Shown: positions 54,807 to 63,822 of the stretch, in pieces
Layout: every line of letters starts with the position of its first letter
How positions within the stretch are numbered: the first letter of the stretch is position 1
Origin: JAKLFA01 sp038222225
Lineage (GTDB): Bacteria > Omnitrophota > Gorgyraeia > Zapsychrales > JANLHA01
Direction: 5' to 3'
NCBI GenBank assembly: GCA_038222225.1
Contig: JBBRHV010000005.1
Coordinates: 1 to 64,000, forward strand
DNA length: 64,000 nt
Position numbers and translations under genes: made by a program
Notes under the pieces: model-generated
The model's input: the letters and a program-made list of their open reading frames with translations, nothing else
Databases searched by the model: none
Told to the model about the DNA's origin: nothing

Positions 54807-56212
54807 TGAGAACCACTCAGGGAAAAGTATATTTAGTGGGAGCCGGAGCGGCGGGCAGGGACTTGATCACAGTTCGGGGCCTGGGTATTTTACAGCAGGC
54901 GAATGTTGTCATTTATGACTATCTTACGGATAGGGCGCTGTTGGCCGAAATAAAAGAAGGCGCTGAGAGTTTTAATTGCCGTGATTTCGGAAAGGATCGA
55001 GAAGGAACGTCTAAGGACGCGCAGGATAAGATTAATGGGATGCTGGTTTCCCGGGCAAGGCAGGGAAAGATGGTTGTCCGACTCAAGAACGGGGATCCGA
55101 TGATTTTTGGGAGAGCGTCCGAAGAGCTTGAGGCATTGCGAAAAGCCAGAATAGAATTTGAAATCGTTCCTGGAATATCCGCGGCGCAGGCTGCCGCTGC
55201 GTATTCTGGGATTCCGCTGACTGACCGCAGCAGCGCCAAGAGCGTTGTTTTTGTGACGGGGCACCAAGCGCAAGGGGAAACAGCGAATCCAGTTGATTGG
55301 AAAAGCATCTCAGCTAACGGCACGATTGTTCTGTATATGGCGGTCAAGACTATCCCGCGCATTGCCGCAACTCTGATCCAGGCAGGAAAACCGGCGAATA
55401 CGCCGGTAGCGGCAATCTCTCATGCCGGCAGGATAGAGCAGACGATCGTGATCAGCCGGCTTAAAGCGATCGCCTCTGATGTAAAAAAAGGGGGCATTGT
55501 TTCTCCGGCAGTTTTTATTATCGGTGATGTGGTTCTCAGAGAAAAAGCGTTCAATTGGTTTAAAAAGAATCAGCGCATTTTATATACCGGTACTTCCGGG
55601 CACAGAACTTCGTCCCGGGGAACGGTTTTTCAGCAAGCGTTGATCCAAATTAAACCGATCAAAGATTATACGCATTTCGATAAACACCTTTGCGGTATTG
55701 ATTCTTTTGATTGGGTTATTTTTACGAGCCGCCACAGCGTTCAGTATTTTTTTGAACGGCTTGCTAAAGTTGGGCGTGATTCACGGGCATTGCATGGCGT
55801 TGGAGTTGCCGCGATCGGGACAATGACCGCGAAACGTCTTTTAGATTTTGGGATCACGGCGGATTTGATTTCCCGTCAGGAATCTTCCCGGGGGCTATTG
55901 GCCGCGCTTAAACGGAGCAAGATTGAAGGAAAAAGAATTTTTTTTCCCCGATCTAATATCGCGGACAAAGAACTTCCTTTGCAGATCCGGGAGCTGGGCG
56001 CAAAAGTCGTTACGAGCGCGGCGTATCGCAATGTTTCTCCGGAAGGTCTTCCGAATTGGGAAGCGGGCTTTTTTGATGAGATTGTGTTTACAAGCCCTTC
56101 GGGAGTGCGCAATTTTATCAAACGGTATGGCCACCCCCCTCGAAAAGTAAAGATCAGATGTATCGGAGGCGTCACACGGGCGCAGGCCAAACAATCAAGA
56201 GTGATTGCGTGA
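54806..56212 (+). CDS. Uroporphyrinogen-III C-methyltransferase / uroporphyrinogen-III synthase fusion (CobA-HemD)
   Basis: 468 residues. The N-terminal 245 residues are a SAM-dependent CobA/SUMT that makes precorrin-2: VYLVGAGAAGRDLITVRG, VVRLKNGDPMIFGRASEE, VPGISAAQAAAAYSGIPLT. The usual GPGDPDLLT reads GAAGRDLIT. The C-terminal 210 residues are HemD, which cyclises hydroxymethylbilane (FDWVIFTSRHSVQYFFERL; FDEIVFTSPSGVRNFIKRYG). Such CobA-HemD fusions are known in siroheme/B12 clusters. AGGGGA supports the ATG at 54806, which overlaps the hemC stop. Confidence 0.93.
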   Translation: MRTTQGKVYLVGAGAAGRDLITVRGLGILQQANVVIYDYLTDRALLAEIKEGAESFNCRDFGKDREGTSKDAQDKINGMLVSRARQGKMVVRLKNGDPMIFGRASEELEALRKARIEFEIVPGISAAQAAAAYSGIPLTDRSSAKSVVFVTGHQAQGETANPVDWKSISANGTIVLYMAVKTIPRIAATLIQAGKPANTPVAAISHAGRIEQTIVISRLKAIASDVKKGGIVSPAVFIIGDVVLREKAFNWFKKNQRILYTGTSGHRTSSRGTVFQQALIQIKPIKDYTHFDKHLCGIDSFDWVIFTSRHSVQYFFERLAKVGRDSRALHGVGVAAIGTMTAKRLLDFGITADLISRQESSRGLLAALKRSKIEGKRIFFPRSNIADKELPLQIRELGAKVVTSAAYRNVSPEGLPNWEAGFFDEIVFTSPSGVRNFIKRYGHPPRKVKIRCIGGVTRAQAKQSRVIA

Positions 56213-57204
56213 TGGTTCAAAACAAAAAGAAAACTCATTGGACTCAATGGAAGAGCAAGCTCATTGAGGATCCGGTATTGCCTTATTTTGTTATTGAGGG
56301 CAAGAGTACTGTTCAGCCGATCAAAAGCATGCCCGGAGTGAACAGGTTTTCTGTTGATGAGCTTGTGAAAGATGTTGATTCTGCCAGACAACTCGGAATA
56401 AAAACAATCTTGCTGTTCGGTGTTGTATCCAATAGAAAAAAAGATGATTTAGGAGGCAATGCTTTTTGTCCGGATGATCTTATTTCAAGGGCTGTGAAGG
56501 AGATAAAGGATAAAATTAGAGGGGTAACGGTGATAACAGATGTCTGTCTTTGCGCATACACCACGCATGGGCATTGCGGGATCTTAACGGGACATGAAGG
56601 GGCAATAGATAGACGTAAGACGCTTAAGGCGCTTTCGGAGATGGCCCTTCGGCATGCTGAGGCCGGGGCCGATTGGGTGGCTCCTTCTGCGATGGCAAAA
56701 GGTCAGGTGGCGGCTATCCGACAGAAACTTGATTCCAACGGATTTCATCGGGTCAACATACTTGGCTATTCGGCAAAATTCGCCTCTGTGTTTTATGGGC
56801 CGTTTCGGGAAGCGGCGAAGTCAGCGCCGGCCTTTGGAGACCGTCGGGAATATCAGTTTGCTTCGGCAGACAGCGCCCGCGCGTTGCGTAGAATTGCCGC
56901 AGACATAAGGGAGGGGGCGGATATGGTGATGGTGAAGCCGGCCCTTGCGTATCTCGATGTGATTCGCCAAGCAAAAGAAAAATTTCGTGTTCCGGTGGCG
57001 GCGTATAATGTGAGCGGGGAATACGCGCTGATGAAGCTCGGCGCAAAAAAAGGATATTGGGATGAACAGGCTGCTCTTGCTGAGATCATGACTTCGATCC
57101 GACGCGCCGGAGCGGATGTGATCATCTCGTATCATGCCAAGGACATTGTTCGGCGGAAAAACGCAGAGAAAAAAACTCTAAAAAGTTTTAATGGGGGAGA
57201 GTAG
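56212..57204 (+). CDS. hemB: Porphobilinogen synthase (5-aminolevulinate dehydratase)
   Basis: 330 residues. It condenses two 5-aminolevulinate molecules. The zinc site is visible as DVCLCAYTTHGHCGI (three cysteines), so it is the zinc-dependent type. The Schiff-base lysines lie in ILGYSAKFASVFYGPFR and MVMVKPALAYLDVI. The ATG at 56212 overlaps the preceding stop; a GTG one codon earlier is an alternative. The frame is open further upstream inside the previous gene but is not HemB-like. It is followed 3 bp later by the sulfite reductase gene. Confidence 0.95.
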   Translation: MVQNKKKTHWTQWKSKLIEDPVLPYFVIEGKSTVQPIKSMPGVNRFSVDELVKDVDSARQLGIKTILLFGVVSNRKKDDLGGNAFCPDDLISRAVKEIKDKIRGVTVITDVCLCAYTTHGHCGILTGHEGAIDRRKTLKALSEMALRHAEAGADWVAPSAMAKGQVAAIRQKLDSNGFHRVNILGYSAKFASVFYGPFREAAKSAPAFGDRREYQFASADSARALRRIAADIREGADMVMVKPALAYLDVIRQAKEKFRVPVAAYNVSGEYALMKLGAKKGYWDEQAALAEIMTSIRRAGADVIISYHAKDIVRRKNAEKKTLKSFNGGE

Positions 57205-57207
57205 AGA

Positions 57208-58893
57208 ATGAAAGCCAAAGAAGATTTGACGCAGGTTGAAAAAGATAAGATCGAAATTGGGTTTGATGCTGATTTTAAGGAGATTGCCAAACGTTCGCTG
57301 GAGTCTATTCCACCAAATGAAGTGGCACTGTGGAAATGGGCCGGGGTTTATCAGCAGCTGCAAAAAGGGTTTTTTATGATCCGCCTGCGGATCCCGGGAG
57401 GCCTTATGACCAGCGAACAACTTGAGCGGGCCGCTGATCTGTCTTCGGAGCTGGCTCAGGACCAGCTGTGCATTACAACACGGCAGTGTTTGCAATTTCA
57501 TTGGATCCGCAAGGAAGATATTCATAAAATTTTGGAAGGAATGAAAGAAGTCGGGATCCTGACAAAAAATGCCTGCGGAGATGTGACCCGAAATGTGGTG
57601 ACTTGTCCGCTTCCCGGTGTTTGTCCGCATGAGGAAGGGGACACGTTGAATATGCTGCAGCTGATCGCTGATGATCCGGAGATGTTGGATCAGCAGCGGA
57701 ATTTGCCACGCAAGCATAAAATCAGCGTGGCAGGTTGCGGACGTGCCTGCGGGCAGACGCTGATGAACTGTCAGGGATGGCATCCGATTCATCGAGAAGG
57801 CCGAACGGGATGGAGGTTTTACGCGGGCGGAGGTTTGGGGGCTAAGCCGTATTTGGGAAAATTAATTTTTGATTGGGTTCCGGAAGATCTTGTGGTGGAT
57901 GTCGCGCGTGCTGTGACAGAAGTATTCCGCCGTTTGGGGAATCGTAAGGTCAGGGCTTTAGCGAGGCTGAAGATCGTTGTGGATCGTCTCGGGGTCAAGG
58001 GTTTTGCCCAGGAAGTTCTTCAGGAATTAAGCGATCGTAAGGTATCCGGCATCGCAGGAATCGTTGTTGCGGAGTCTTCCGCGGAAATAGAAGAGAGCTT
58101 TCTTCAGGGGCAAGCGGTTATCCCTCAGCGGCAGACGGGCCTTTATGCGGTCCGCGCGATGATTCAGCGCAGTGAATTAACAAGTCAGGAAGCGCGGAGG
58201 TTTGCACAGTGGGCGCAGGGGTACGGAGACGGAACAGTTGTTTTTACACACCGGCAGAATTTGGTATTTCGCTCGGTTGCGTTCAATAAGACCGAAGAAC
58301 TGTTGGGGTTGCTGAAAAATGCGGGGTATCGTATTGAGGGGTTTGAACACTTACCGGATATGGTTGCCTGCGTAGGAACAACGGTGTGTAACCTGGCGGT
58401 GTCGGATACGCCCAACACGTATCGGAGCATGATGGAGAAACTCACATCGGACGCGGATTGGTGGAAAAATATCGGGCCTTTAAGGATTAACATGAATGGT
58501 TGTCCTAATTCGTGCGGGCAGCATGCGGTTGCGGATATCGGATTGCGCGGGCTGCGCAAAAGGACTGAACAGGGATCGGAGGAAGGATATAGTATTTTTG
58601 TCGGCGGCTCCTTGTCCGGCGCCGGGCATCTCGGGGAATACGTGTGTGATGCAACGGCTTCCCAGGTAATTGCGACCGTTAAGAAGATTTTGACAGTCTA
58701 TCTTCAGAAGCGCTTGTCGCCGGAGGAATATTTTGGTGTTTTTTCTCGACGGGTAACCGGAGCCGGAATGAAAGACATGCTGGGAAGCAGAGAAGTCGAA
58801 TCTGATTTTGTGCAGGAAAGAAATCAGAAGTATCAGGCTGTTTTTCAAGCAACAATTGATTCGACCCGAGAACAAAAAAGAGATAAATCATGA
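57208..58893 (+). CDS. Siroheme-dependent sulfite (nitrite) reductase
   Basis: 561 residues of the NirA/ferredoxin-type siroheme reductase family, with the two-fold repeated ferredoxin-like and siroheme-binding halves. The coupled [4Fe-4S]-siroheme cysteines are in ACVGTTVCNL (C-x5-C) and NMNGCPNSCGQHAVADIG (C-x3-C). LCITTRQCLQFHWI is the substrate-channel signature. Family members reduce sulfite to sulfide or nitrite to ammonia; neighbours (APS reductase, CysDN) favour sulfite. It overlaps the next gene by 4 bp, and that gene probably supplies electrons. Confidence 0.9.
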   Translation: MKAKEDLTQVEKDKIEIGFDADFKEIAKRSLESIPPNEVALWKWAGVYQQLQKGFFMIRLRIPGGLMTSEQLERAADLSSELAQDQLCITTRQCLQFHWIRKEDIHKILEGMKEVGILTKNACGDVTRNVVTCPLPGVCPHEEGDTLNMLQLIADDPEMLDQQRNLPRKHKISVAGCGRACGQTLMNCQGWHPIHREGRTGWRFYAGGGLGAKPYLGKLIFDWVPEDLVVDVARAVTEVFRRLGNRKVRALARLKIVVDRLGVKGFAQEVLQELSDRKVSGIAGIVVAESSAEIEESFLQGQAVIPQRQTGLYAVRAMIQRSELTSQEARRFAQWAQGYGDGTVVFTHRQNLVFRSVAFNKTEELLGLLKNAGYRIEGFEHLPDMVACVGTTVCNLAVSDTPNTYRSMMEKLTSDADWWKNIGPLRINMNGCPNSCGQHAVADIGLRGLRKRTEQGSEEGYSIFVGGSLSGAGHLGEYVCDATASQVIATVKKILTVYLQKRLSPEEYFGVFSRRVTGAGMKDMLGSREVESDFVQERNQKYQAVFQATIDSTREQKRDKS

Positions 58894-61247
58894 AGCCAGA
58901 AAAAATATTTGAGGCCCGGAGGTGTTTAGAACAGGGAAAAAATGACGAGGCCATTGATCTCTTGAGGTCAGAAGAAGCGCCGCATCATGCTGAGGCTTGT
59001 GTATTGTTAGCCCGGGCGTATTATCAGCGCGGGGATACACGAGGCGATATTTATAGCAGTCATTTTTTTGCCCAGCGGGCTTTGTCCCTTGGGTTGCAAA
59101 CAGATGAAGTGTTGGCAATGTACGCGGTGACCTCTTTTCAGAAAGAACAGTATACAGAGGCTGTTTTTGCGTTTGAACAGTTTGTGACCGCTGATTCGCC
59201 AGCCGGGACGATGTTGTTGTTTGGGTTGGCCCTGGTTTACAGCGGCAGGGAAATGGAAGGAAAACTTTGGATCGAGAAGGCTAGCCAAAAAGATCCAGCC
59301 TGTCAGGAGAAGGCGAAGGAGGGGGTTCTTTTTTCTCAGAAAGAAAAGACATTAAAGATATCGTCGACCGGGAACATGTATGAATCCCGTTTGGAGCAGC
59401 TAAAGTTTTCCGAGCAAGCAGAAATCCCAGCCCTTTATGAGCATCAGCCGTTGTCGATGCTGCGCGGTCAGGGAGAGTCGCTAAAAGATTTTGATTGGAT
59501 GGACAAGAATGTTCCCTGTCAGAAGGCCTGTCCGGCGGGAACAGATATTCCGGAATACTTGAACGCGATTTTTTTAAAAGAATATGACAGGGCTTACCGG
59601 ATCAATCTGTGGGACAATGTTTTTCCCGGGGTTTTAGGACGTGTTTGTGCCCGGCCGTGTGAGGAAAAATGCCGCCATGGCTGGCCGGGGCTTGGACAGC
59701 CGGTTGCGATTTGTTGGAGTAAGCGGGCCGCGGCAGATCACAGGTCAAGTGAGACCGGACGGCTTAAAGCTCTTTTTTCTTCCAGTGGCAAGAGCGTTGC
59801 AGTCATTGGCGCTGGTGTGGCGGGCTTGGCAGCCGCCAGGCAGCTGGCCCTGTGTGGACATGCTGTCACTGTGTATGAAAAACATAAGATTCCGGGTGGG
59901 ATGATGAATCAAGGAATTCCGGAGTTTCGTTTGCCTCGGGAGGTTATCCAAAGGGAAATAGAACAGGTTCTGGCTTGCGGGGTTCGTTTAGAATGCGGCA
60001 AGGACATTGGCAAAGATATTTTGTTTGAAGATTTTGTAAAATCTCATGAGGCGGTAATTGTGGCAGCCGGAACATTGCGCCCTAATAAGCTTGAGCTTCC
60101 CGGCGCTGAGATTTCCGGAATTTATCATGGGCTGGAATTTTTGTTAAGCGTTAATGAGTATGGGCGGCGGGATATCGGGAAGAATGTCATTGTTATCGGA
60201 GGAGGCTTTACCGCGATGGATTGCGCCCGTACCGCTTGGCGGTTGGGGGCTAAAAGCGTCCGTGTTCTTTATCGCCGCTCAGTTGAGGAGATGCTGATTA
60301 CGCCCGGCGAACTGGAGGAGTTGAGCCAGGAGGGTATACCTATGGAATTTTTAATAGGCCCTGTGGCATACCTTGGCCAGGCAGGTCAAGGCTTGAGTGC
60401 GGTACGTTTTATCCGTAATGAACTGGGGGCGCCAGATCAAAGCGGACGACGGCGACCGGTGCCGATTCAAGGAAGCGAATTTAACGTTGAGGCTGATATG
60501 GTTCTTTTAGCTACCGGGCAATTTGCTGACACGTCTTGGATAGGAGGGCCGTTGAGCGATAAAATTTGCGATAGCTCGGGAAGGGTCTTGGGCACAGGGG
60601 GATGCCGGACAAATATCGAGAATGTTTTTCTGGCCGGGGATTTCGCGCAGGGAGCGTCATCTTTGATTAGCGCAATTGCTCATGCCAAACAAACGGCACG
60701 TGAGGTTGACCGATTTTTGACCGGCAAAGAGCGGTTTAAGGATGTTGTGCGTGTTCAGGACGCACAGACCACCGGACGGATCCGCGAAATGGATGCTGTT
60801 CCCCGGGTTGATATGCCGGTCATCACAACGGATCAAAGAGACCTGCGGGCTGAAGTCGAAAAAGGATTAGATCCGGCTTTAGCCATCGACGAAACTCAGC
60901 GCTGCTATCTTTGTCATTACAAATTTGAGATTGATCAGGATAAGTGCATTTATTGCGATTGGTGTATTAAAGCTAAGCCGCGGCCTAATTGTATCCTGAA
61001 GGTTAAAGAAATTATCCGTGACGAAGAAGGGCGGACCAAAGATTTTGTATTTGCCAAGAGCAGCGAAGAAACTAAGTTTATTTATATTAATCAGGAAGAT
61101 TGTATCCGTTGTCATGCCTGTGTTTTGGCTTGTCCGGTGGGGTGTATTCATGTTCAGAAGGTGTCCCTGCAGACAAAAGTTTGTGATGGTTCACAAAAAG
61201 GAAAGAGCGCTGGATCGAATTCTTGTGGTTCTTGCGGGTCTCGATAA
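58890..61247 (+). CDS. TPR-GltD-like-ferredoxin fusion oxidoreductase
   Basis: 785 residues. Residues 1-150 are TPR-like helical repeats. Residues 200-280 are the Fer4_20-type iron-sulfur domain (Cys210/214; Cys253/257/261). Residues 300-650 are a GltD/NfnB-like flavin domain with FAD motif VAVIGAGVAGLAAARQL, nucleotide motif VIVIGGGFTAMDCAR, and VFLAGDFAQGASSLISAIAHAK. Residues 670-760 are a two-cluster ferredoxin (CIYCDWC...; CIRCHACVLACPVGC). It ends SCGSCGSR. The 4-bp overlap with the sulfite reductase gene suggests it passes NAD(P)H electrons to it. The TPR module on such a protein is unusual. No closer named family is recognised. Confidence 0.8.
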   Translation: MKPEKIFEARRCLEQGKNDEAIDLLRSEEAPHHAEACVLLARAYYQRGDTRGDIYSSHFFAQRALSLGLQTDEVLAMYAVTSFQKEQYTEAVFAFEQFVTADSPAGTMLLFGLALVYSGREMEGKLWIEKASQKDPACQEKAKEGVLFSQKEKTLKISSTGNMYESRLEQLKFSEQAEIPALYEHQPLSMLRGQGESLKDFDWMDKNVPCQKACPAGTDIPEYLNAIFLKEYDRAYRINLWDNVFPGVLGRVCARPCEEKCRHGWPGLGQPVAICWSKRAAADHRSSETGRLKALFSSSGKSVAVIGAGVAGLAAARQLALCGHAVTVYEKHKIPGGMMNQGIPEFRLPREVIQREIEQVLACGVRLECGKDIGKDILFEDFVKSHEAVIVAAGTLRPNKLELPGAEISGIYHGLEFLLSVNEYGRRDIGKNVIVIGGGFTAMDCARTAWRLGAKSVRVLYRRSVEEMLITPGELEELSQEGIPMEFLIGPVAYLGQAGQGLSAVRFIRNELGAPDQSGRRRPVPIQGSEFNVEADMVLLATGQFADTSWIGGPLSDKICDSSGRVLGTGGCRTNIENVFLAGDFAQGASSLISAIAHAKQTAREVDRFLTGKERFKDVVRVQDAQTTGRIREMDAVPRVDMPVITTDQRDLRAEVEKGLDPALAIDETQRCYLCHYKFEIDQDKCIYCDWCIKAKPRPNCILKVKEIIRDEEGRTKDFVFAKSSEETKFIYINQEDCIRCHACVLACPVGCIHVQKVSLQTKVCDGSQKGKSAGSNSCGSCGSR

Positions 61248-61280
61248 AGAGTCGGCGGAACATTGAGGAAATCAATAGTT

Positions 61281-62537
61281 ATGGGGTTGTCAAGCAAAGT
61301 GAACAACAAGAAATTATTACGCTCAGCCCGCGCGTGTTTGGTCGGAGGGGTCAACAGCCCTGTTCGCAGTTTTTCCGCGGTTGGGCAGGATTCGTTTATC
61401 ATCAAAAAGGGGCGAGGGCCATATCTGTATGATCATGATGGAAAACGCTATATCGATTACGTGCTGTCGTGGGGTGCGGCGATTTTTGGCCATGCGCATT
61501 CTCCGATTGTTAAGGCTGTTCAGGATAGTGCTCGCAATGGAACGCATTTTGGAGTTACAACTTGCGTAGAGATCGAATTAGCCCAAATGATTCAGGGGGC
61601 GATCTCTTTTGTTGAAAAGGTCCGTTTTGTGAATTCAGGGACCGAGGCGGTCATGGGTGCGGTGCGGCTGGCCAGGGGGTTTACCGGCAGAGACATTATT
61701 CTGAAATTTGAACATTCGTATCATGGTCATGCTGATTATCTGTTGGCAAAGGCAGGATCAGGATTAGCAACACTTGGGATTCCGGCTAGTAAGGGGGTGC
61801 CTAAAGATTTCACCCGAAAAACATTGATTGCCCCTGCCGGAGATTGGGAGGCCGTGGAAAGAATCTTTCAACGGCATGGCAAGCAGATTGCCGCTGTGCT
61901 GGTGGAGCCCGTTGGAGGGAATTACGGCGTGACCCCTCCGGATCAGGAGTTTTTACAAAAATTGCGCCGGATAACACAGCGGAATGGAGCCCTGCTAATC
62001 TTTGATGAAGTGATTACAGGGTTTCGTTTTCATTATGGCGCGGCAGCGGATCTTTTTGGCGTTACGCCTGATTTGATCACGTTAGGAAAGATTATTGGAG
62101 GAGGGCTTCCGGTCGGGGCGTTTGCCGGCCCGGAAAAAATTATGCGGCACTTGGCTCCGTTAGGGCAGGTTTATCAGGCGTCAACCTTTGCCGGGAATCC
62201 GATTGTCATGGCAGCAGGGAAAGCAACGCTGAGGGCTCTTAAGGAGAAGAAAAAGGAGTATTCCCGGCTCAGTCGGTATGGAAATGTATTGGCCTCGACA
62301 TTGAAAGAATCGCTTTCAAGAAGAAAGATGAATGTTTCTGTTGTTCAGCATCATTCGATGCTGAGCGTCAGATTTCTTGACGGCAGGGTATTTAGAAAGT
62401 TCTACCAGGGCATGTTTCAGCAAGGGATCTTTCTGGCCCCGTCTGAATTTGAAGTGAATTTTATTTCATTTGCCCATCAGGAGAAAGATATTCATCGCAC
62501 GCAATCTGCGATGGAGCGCTCGATCGCTGCGCTTTAA
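61281..62537 (+). CDS. hemL: Glutamate-1-semialdehyde 2,1-aminomutase
   Basis: 418 residues, a PLP enzyme that converts glutamate-1-semialdehyde (from HemA) to 5-aminolevulinate (for HemB). Motifs: GGVNSPVRSFSAVG, FVNSGTEAVMGAVRLARGFTGR, EHSYHGHAD, LIFDEVITGFRF, and the PLP lysine in TLGKIIGGGLPVGAF. The ATG at 61281 has GAGGA 10 bp upstream; a TTG at 61263 is the alternative. It is the last gene of the sulfur/siroheme row and completes the C5 route. Confidence 0.95.
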   Translation: MGLSSKVNNKKLLRSARACLVGGVNSPVRSFSAVGQDSFIIKKGRGPYLYDHDGKRYIDYVLSWGAAIFGHAHSPIVKAVQDSARNGTHFGVTTCVEIELAQMIQGAISFVEKVRFVNSGTEAVMGAVRLARGFTGRDIILKFEHSYHGHADYLLAKAGSGLATLGIPASKGVPKDFTRKTLIAPAGDWEAVERIFQRHGKQIAAVLVEPVGGNYGVTPPDQEFLQKLRRITQRNGALLIFDEVITGFRFHYGAAADLFGVTPDLITLGKIIGGGLPVGAFAGPEKIMRHLAPLGQVYQASTFAGNPIVMAAGKATLRALKEKKKEYSRLSRYGNVLASTLKESLSRRKMNVSVVQHHSMLSVRFLDGRVFRKFYQGMFQQGIFLAPSEFEVNFISFAHQEKDIHRTQSAMERSIAAL

Positions 62538-62547
62538 GGAGGCATGG

Positions 62548-62598
62548 ATGGAAAAGAAGCGCGTGGATGACGCTGTTTTTAAGAAGAGAGGTTTTTAA
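62548..62598 (+). CDS. Possible 16-residue peptide after hemL
   Basis: A very short frame, MEKKRVDDAVFKKRGF, preceded by AAGGAGG at a good distance and starting 10 bp after hemL. The strong ribosome binding site is the only support; it may be a remnant or a small regulatory frame. Function unknown. Confidence 0.25.
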   Translation: MEKKRVDDAVFKKRGF

Positions 62599-62704
62599 GG
62601 AACAAGCAGGAGGAAGATTACGGCGCTTGTAAACGTCGATAGAAAAAACGTAAATTTTTTACATGTTAATTGCAAGTGAAGTTCGATAAGAAAAGGAGGA
62701 AGAA

Positions 62705-63430
62705 ATGAGAGTTGGACGTATTCGTGTTATTGTTTTGATGGGGCTCTTTCTTGCAGTCTCCGGATCCAGCGCCTTGGCGGATTGGCGCAGTTATGTGTGG
62801 ACCTATGAATATATGACCATGGCGAAAGGGGCAAAGGAAATCGAATATTATTTTACAACCGAAGTCCCGAAGGCTACGGCGTTCAATGTCAATACCATAA
62901 AGCATTGGCTTGAGCTGGAGTATGGGATCACGGATCGATGGGATATCGCCGGGTACCTGCAGTACAAGCAGACCAACACAAAGACCAAAGATGATTTTAA
63001 TTATGACGGGTTCAAGATCCGTACACGGTATCGCTTTGGCGAAAAGGAGAAATATCTTTTAGATCCTCTTGTTTATTTTGAATTTAAGAAAGATGACAAA
63101 GGTGATACTCCGGATAAACTGGAAACGAAAGTTATTTTGGCCAAAGACATCAGGGATTTCAATTTTTCCTATAATCAGGTTCTTGAAACGCCGATCGAAA
63201 GTCACGGAAAGTCTGAGCATGGATATGCGGCAGGGATCAGCCATTCTTTGACGAATCGGTTTAAGTTTGGGGTTGAATCTAAAGGGAACTATACGGATGA
63301 TGTCTATTATTTGGGTCCGACCGTGTCGATGGCTCAGAAAAGATTTTGGGCAGGCGCGGGTGTGGTTTGGGGTCTTAATGATCGAAGCGATGATATTCAG
63401 ACGCGCGTCATTGTAGGATTTCCTTTTTAA
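62705..63430 (+). CDS. Predicted outer-membrane beta-barrel protein
   Basis: 241 residues. The N-terminal signal peptide is RIRVIVLMGLFLAVSGSSALADW, with likely cleavage after ALA near residue 26. The mature part is made of alternating amphipathic strands rich in aromatic residues (WLELEYGITDRWDIAGYLQYK, RTRYRFGEKEKYLLDPLVYFEF, RFWAGAGVVWGLNDR) and ends in GFPF; a terminal Phe is the classic beta-barrel assembly signal. AAGGAGGAAG precedes the ATG. No specific family is recognised. The next gene is a CsoR-type regulator, so a metal-related role is possible but unproven. Confidence 0.65.
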   Translation: MRVGRIRVIVLMGLFLAVSGSSALADWRSYVWTYEYMTMAKGAKEIEYYFTTEVPKATAFNVNTIKHWLELEYGITDRWDIAGYLQYKQTNTKTKDDFNYDGFKIRTRYRFGEKEKYLLDPLVYFEFKKDDKGDTPDKLETKVILAKDIRDFNFSYNQVLETPIESHGKSEHGYAAGISHSLTNRFKFGVESKGNYTDDVYYLGPTVSMAQKRFWAGAGVVWGLNDRSDDIQTRVIVGFPF

Positions 63431-63476
63431 GGAGAATTTTAAAAATGAAAAGCAAAAAGGATGTGGTCAAAAAAAA

Positions 63477-63506
63477 TTGACATAGGGTAGGGGGGTATGG
63501 TATATT
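63477..63506 (+). promoter_or_regulatory. Promoter and candidate operator of csoR
   Basis: -35 TTGACA (63477-63482), 18-bp spacer, -10 TATATT (63501-63506). The spacer is G-rich (TAGGGTAGGGGGGTATGG), like the G-tract operators bound by CsoR-family repressors, so the regulator probably binds between the promoter elements of its own gene. Confidence 0.6.
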
Positions 63507-63536
63507 TAAAGTGCGAACAAGAAGGAGAACGCAGTT

Positions 63537-63821
63537 ATGTCAGCTAACCCTACGCATAGCGACCAAATAGTGGCCCTTAAAAGGATCGAAGGTCAGGTTA
63601 AAGGTCTGCAGAAAATGATCGAAGAAAATCGGTATTGCGTGGACATTCTAACGCAAACCGCTTCGGTGGTGGGGGCCTTGTTAAGGGTTCAGGACAAGGT
63701 TTTAGAAAAACATCTGCAAATGTGTGTTAAAAATACTTTAGAGGGAACCTCTGAAGCGGAGAAACAGAAGAAAATTAATGAGATGCTTGAGCTGATGAAA
63801 AAGTTCAGAAGGAATGTGTGA
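63537..63821 (+). CDS. csoR: CsoR-family metal-sensing repressor
   Basis: A 94-residue all-helical DUF156 repressor. The Cu(I) ligand set of CsoR is present: Cys34 (ENRYCVDIL), His59 and Cys63 (EKHLQMCVKN), i.e. C-x24-H-x3-C. RcnR-type members use a different N-terminal His set. The opening IVALKRIEGQVKGLQKMIEE is typical. AAGGAGA precedes the ATG. Copper is the likely inducer. The following gene, 1 bp after the stop, is cysteine-rich. Confidence 0.88.
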   Translation: MSANPTHSDQIVALKRIEGQVKGLQKMIEENRYCVDILTQTASVVGALLRVQDKVLEKHLQMCVKNTLEGTSEAEKQKKINEMLELMKKFRRNV

Positions 63822-63822
63822 A

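Noticed and set aside
54150..54830. Frameshift as explanation for the short HemC
   Set aside because: The stop TGA overlaps the ATG of cobA-hemD, whose conserved N-terminus starts at once; there is no room for a hidden domain 3 in another frame.
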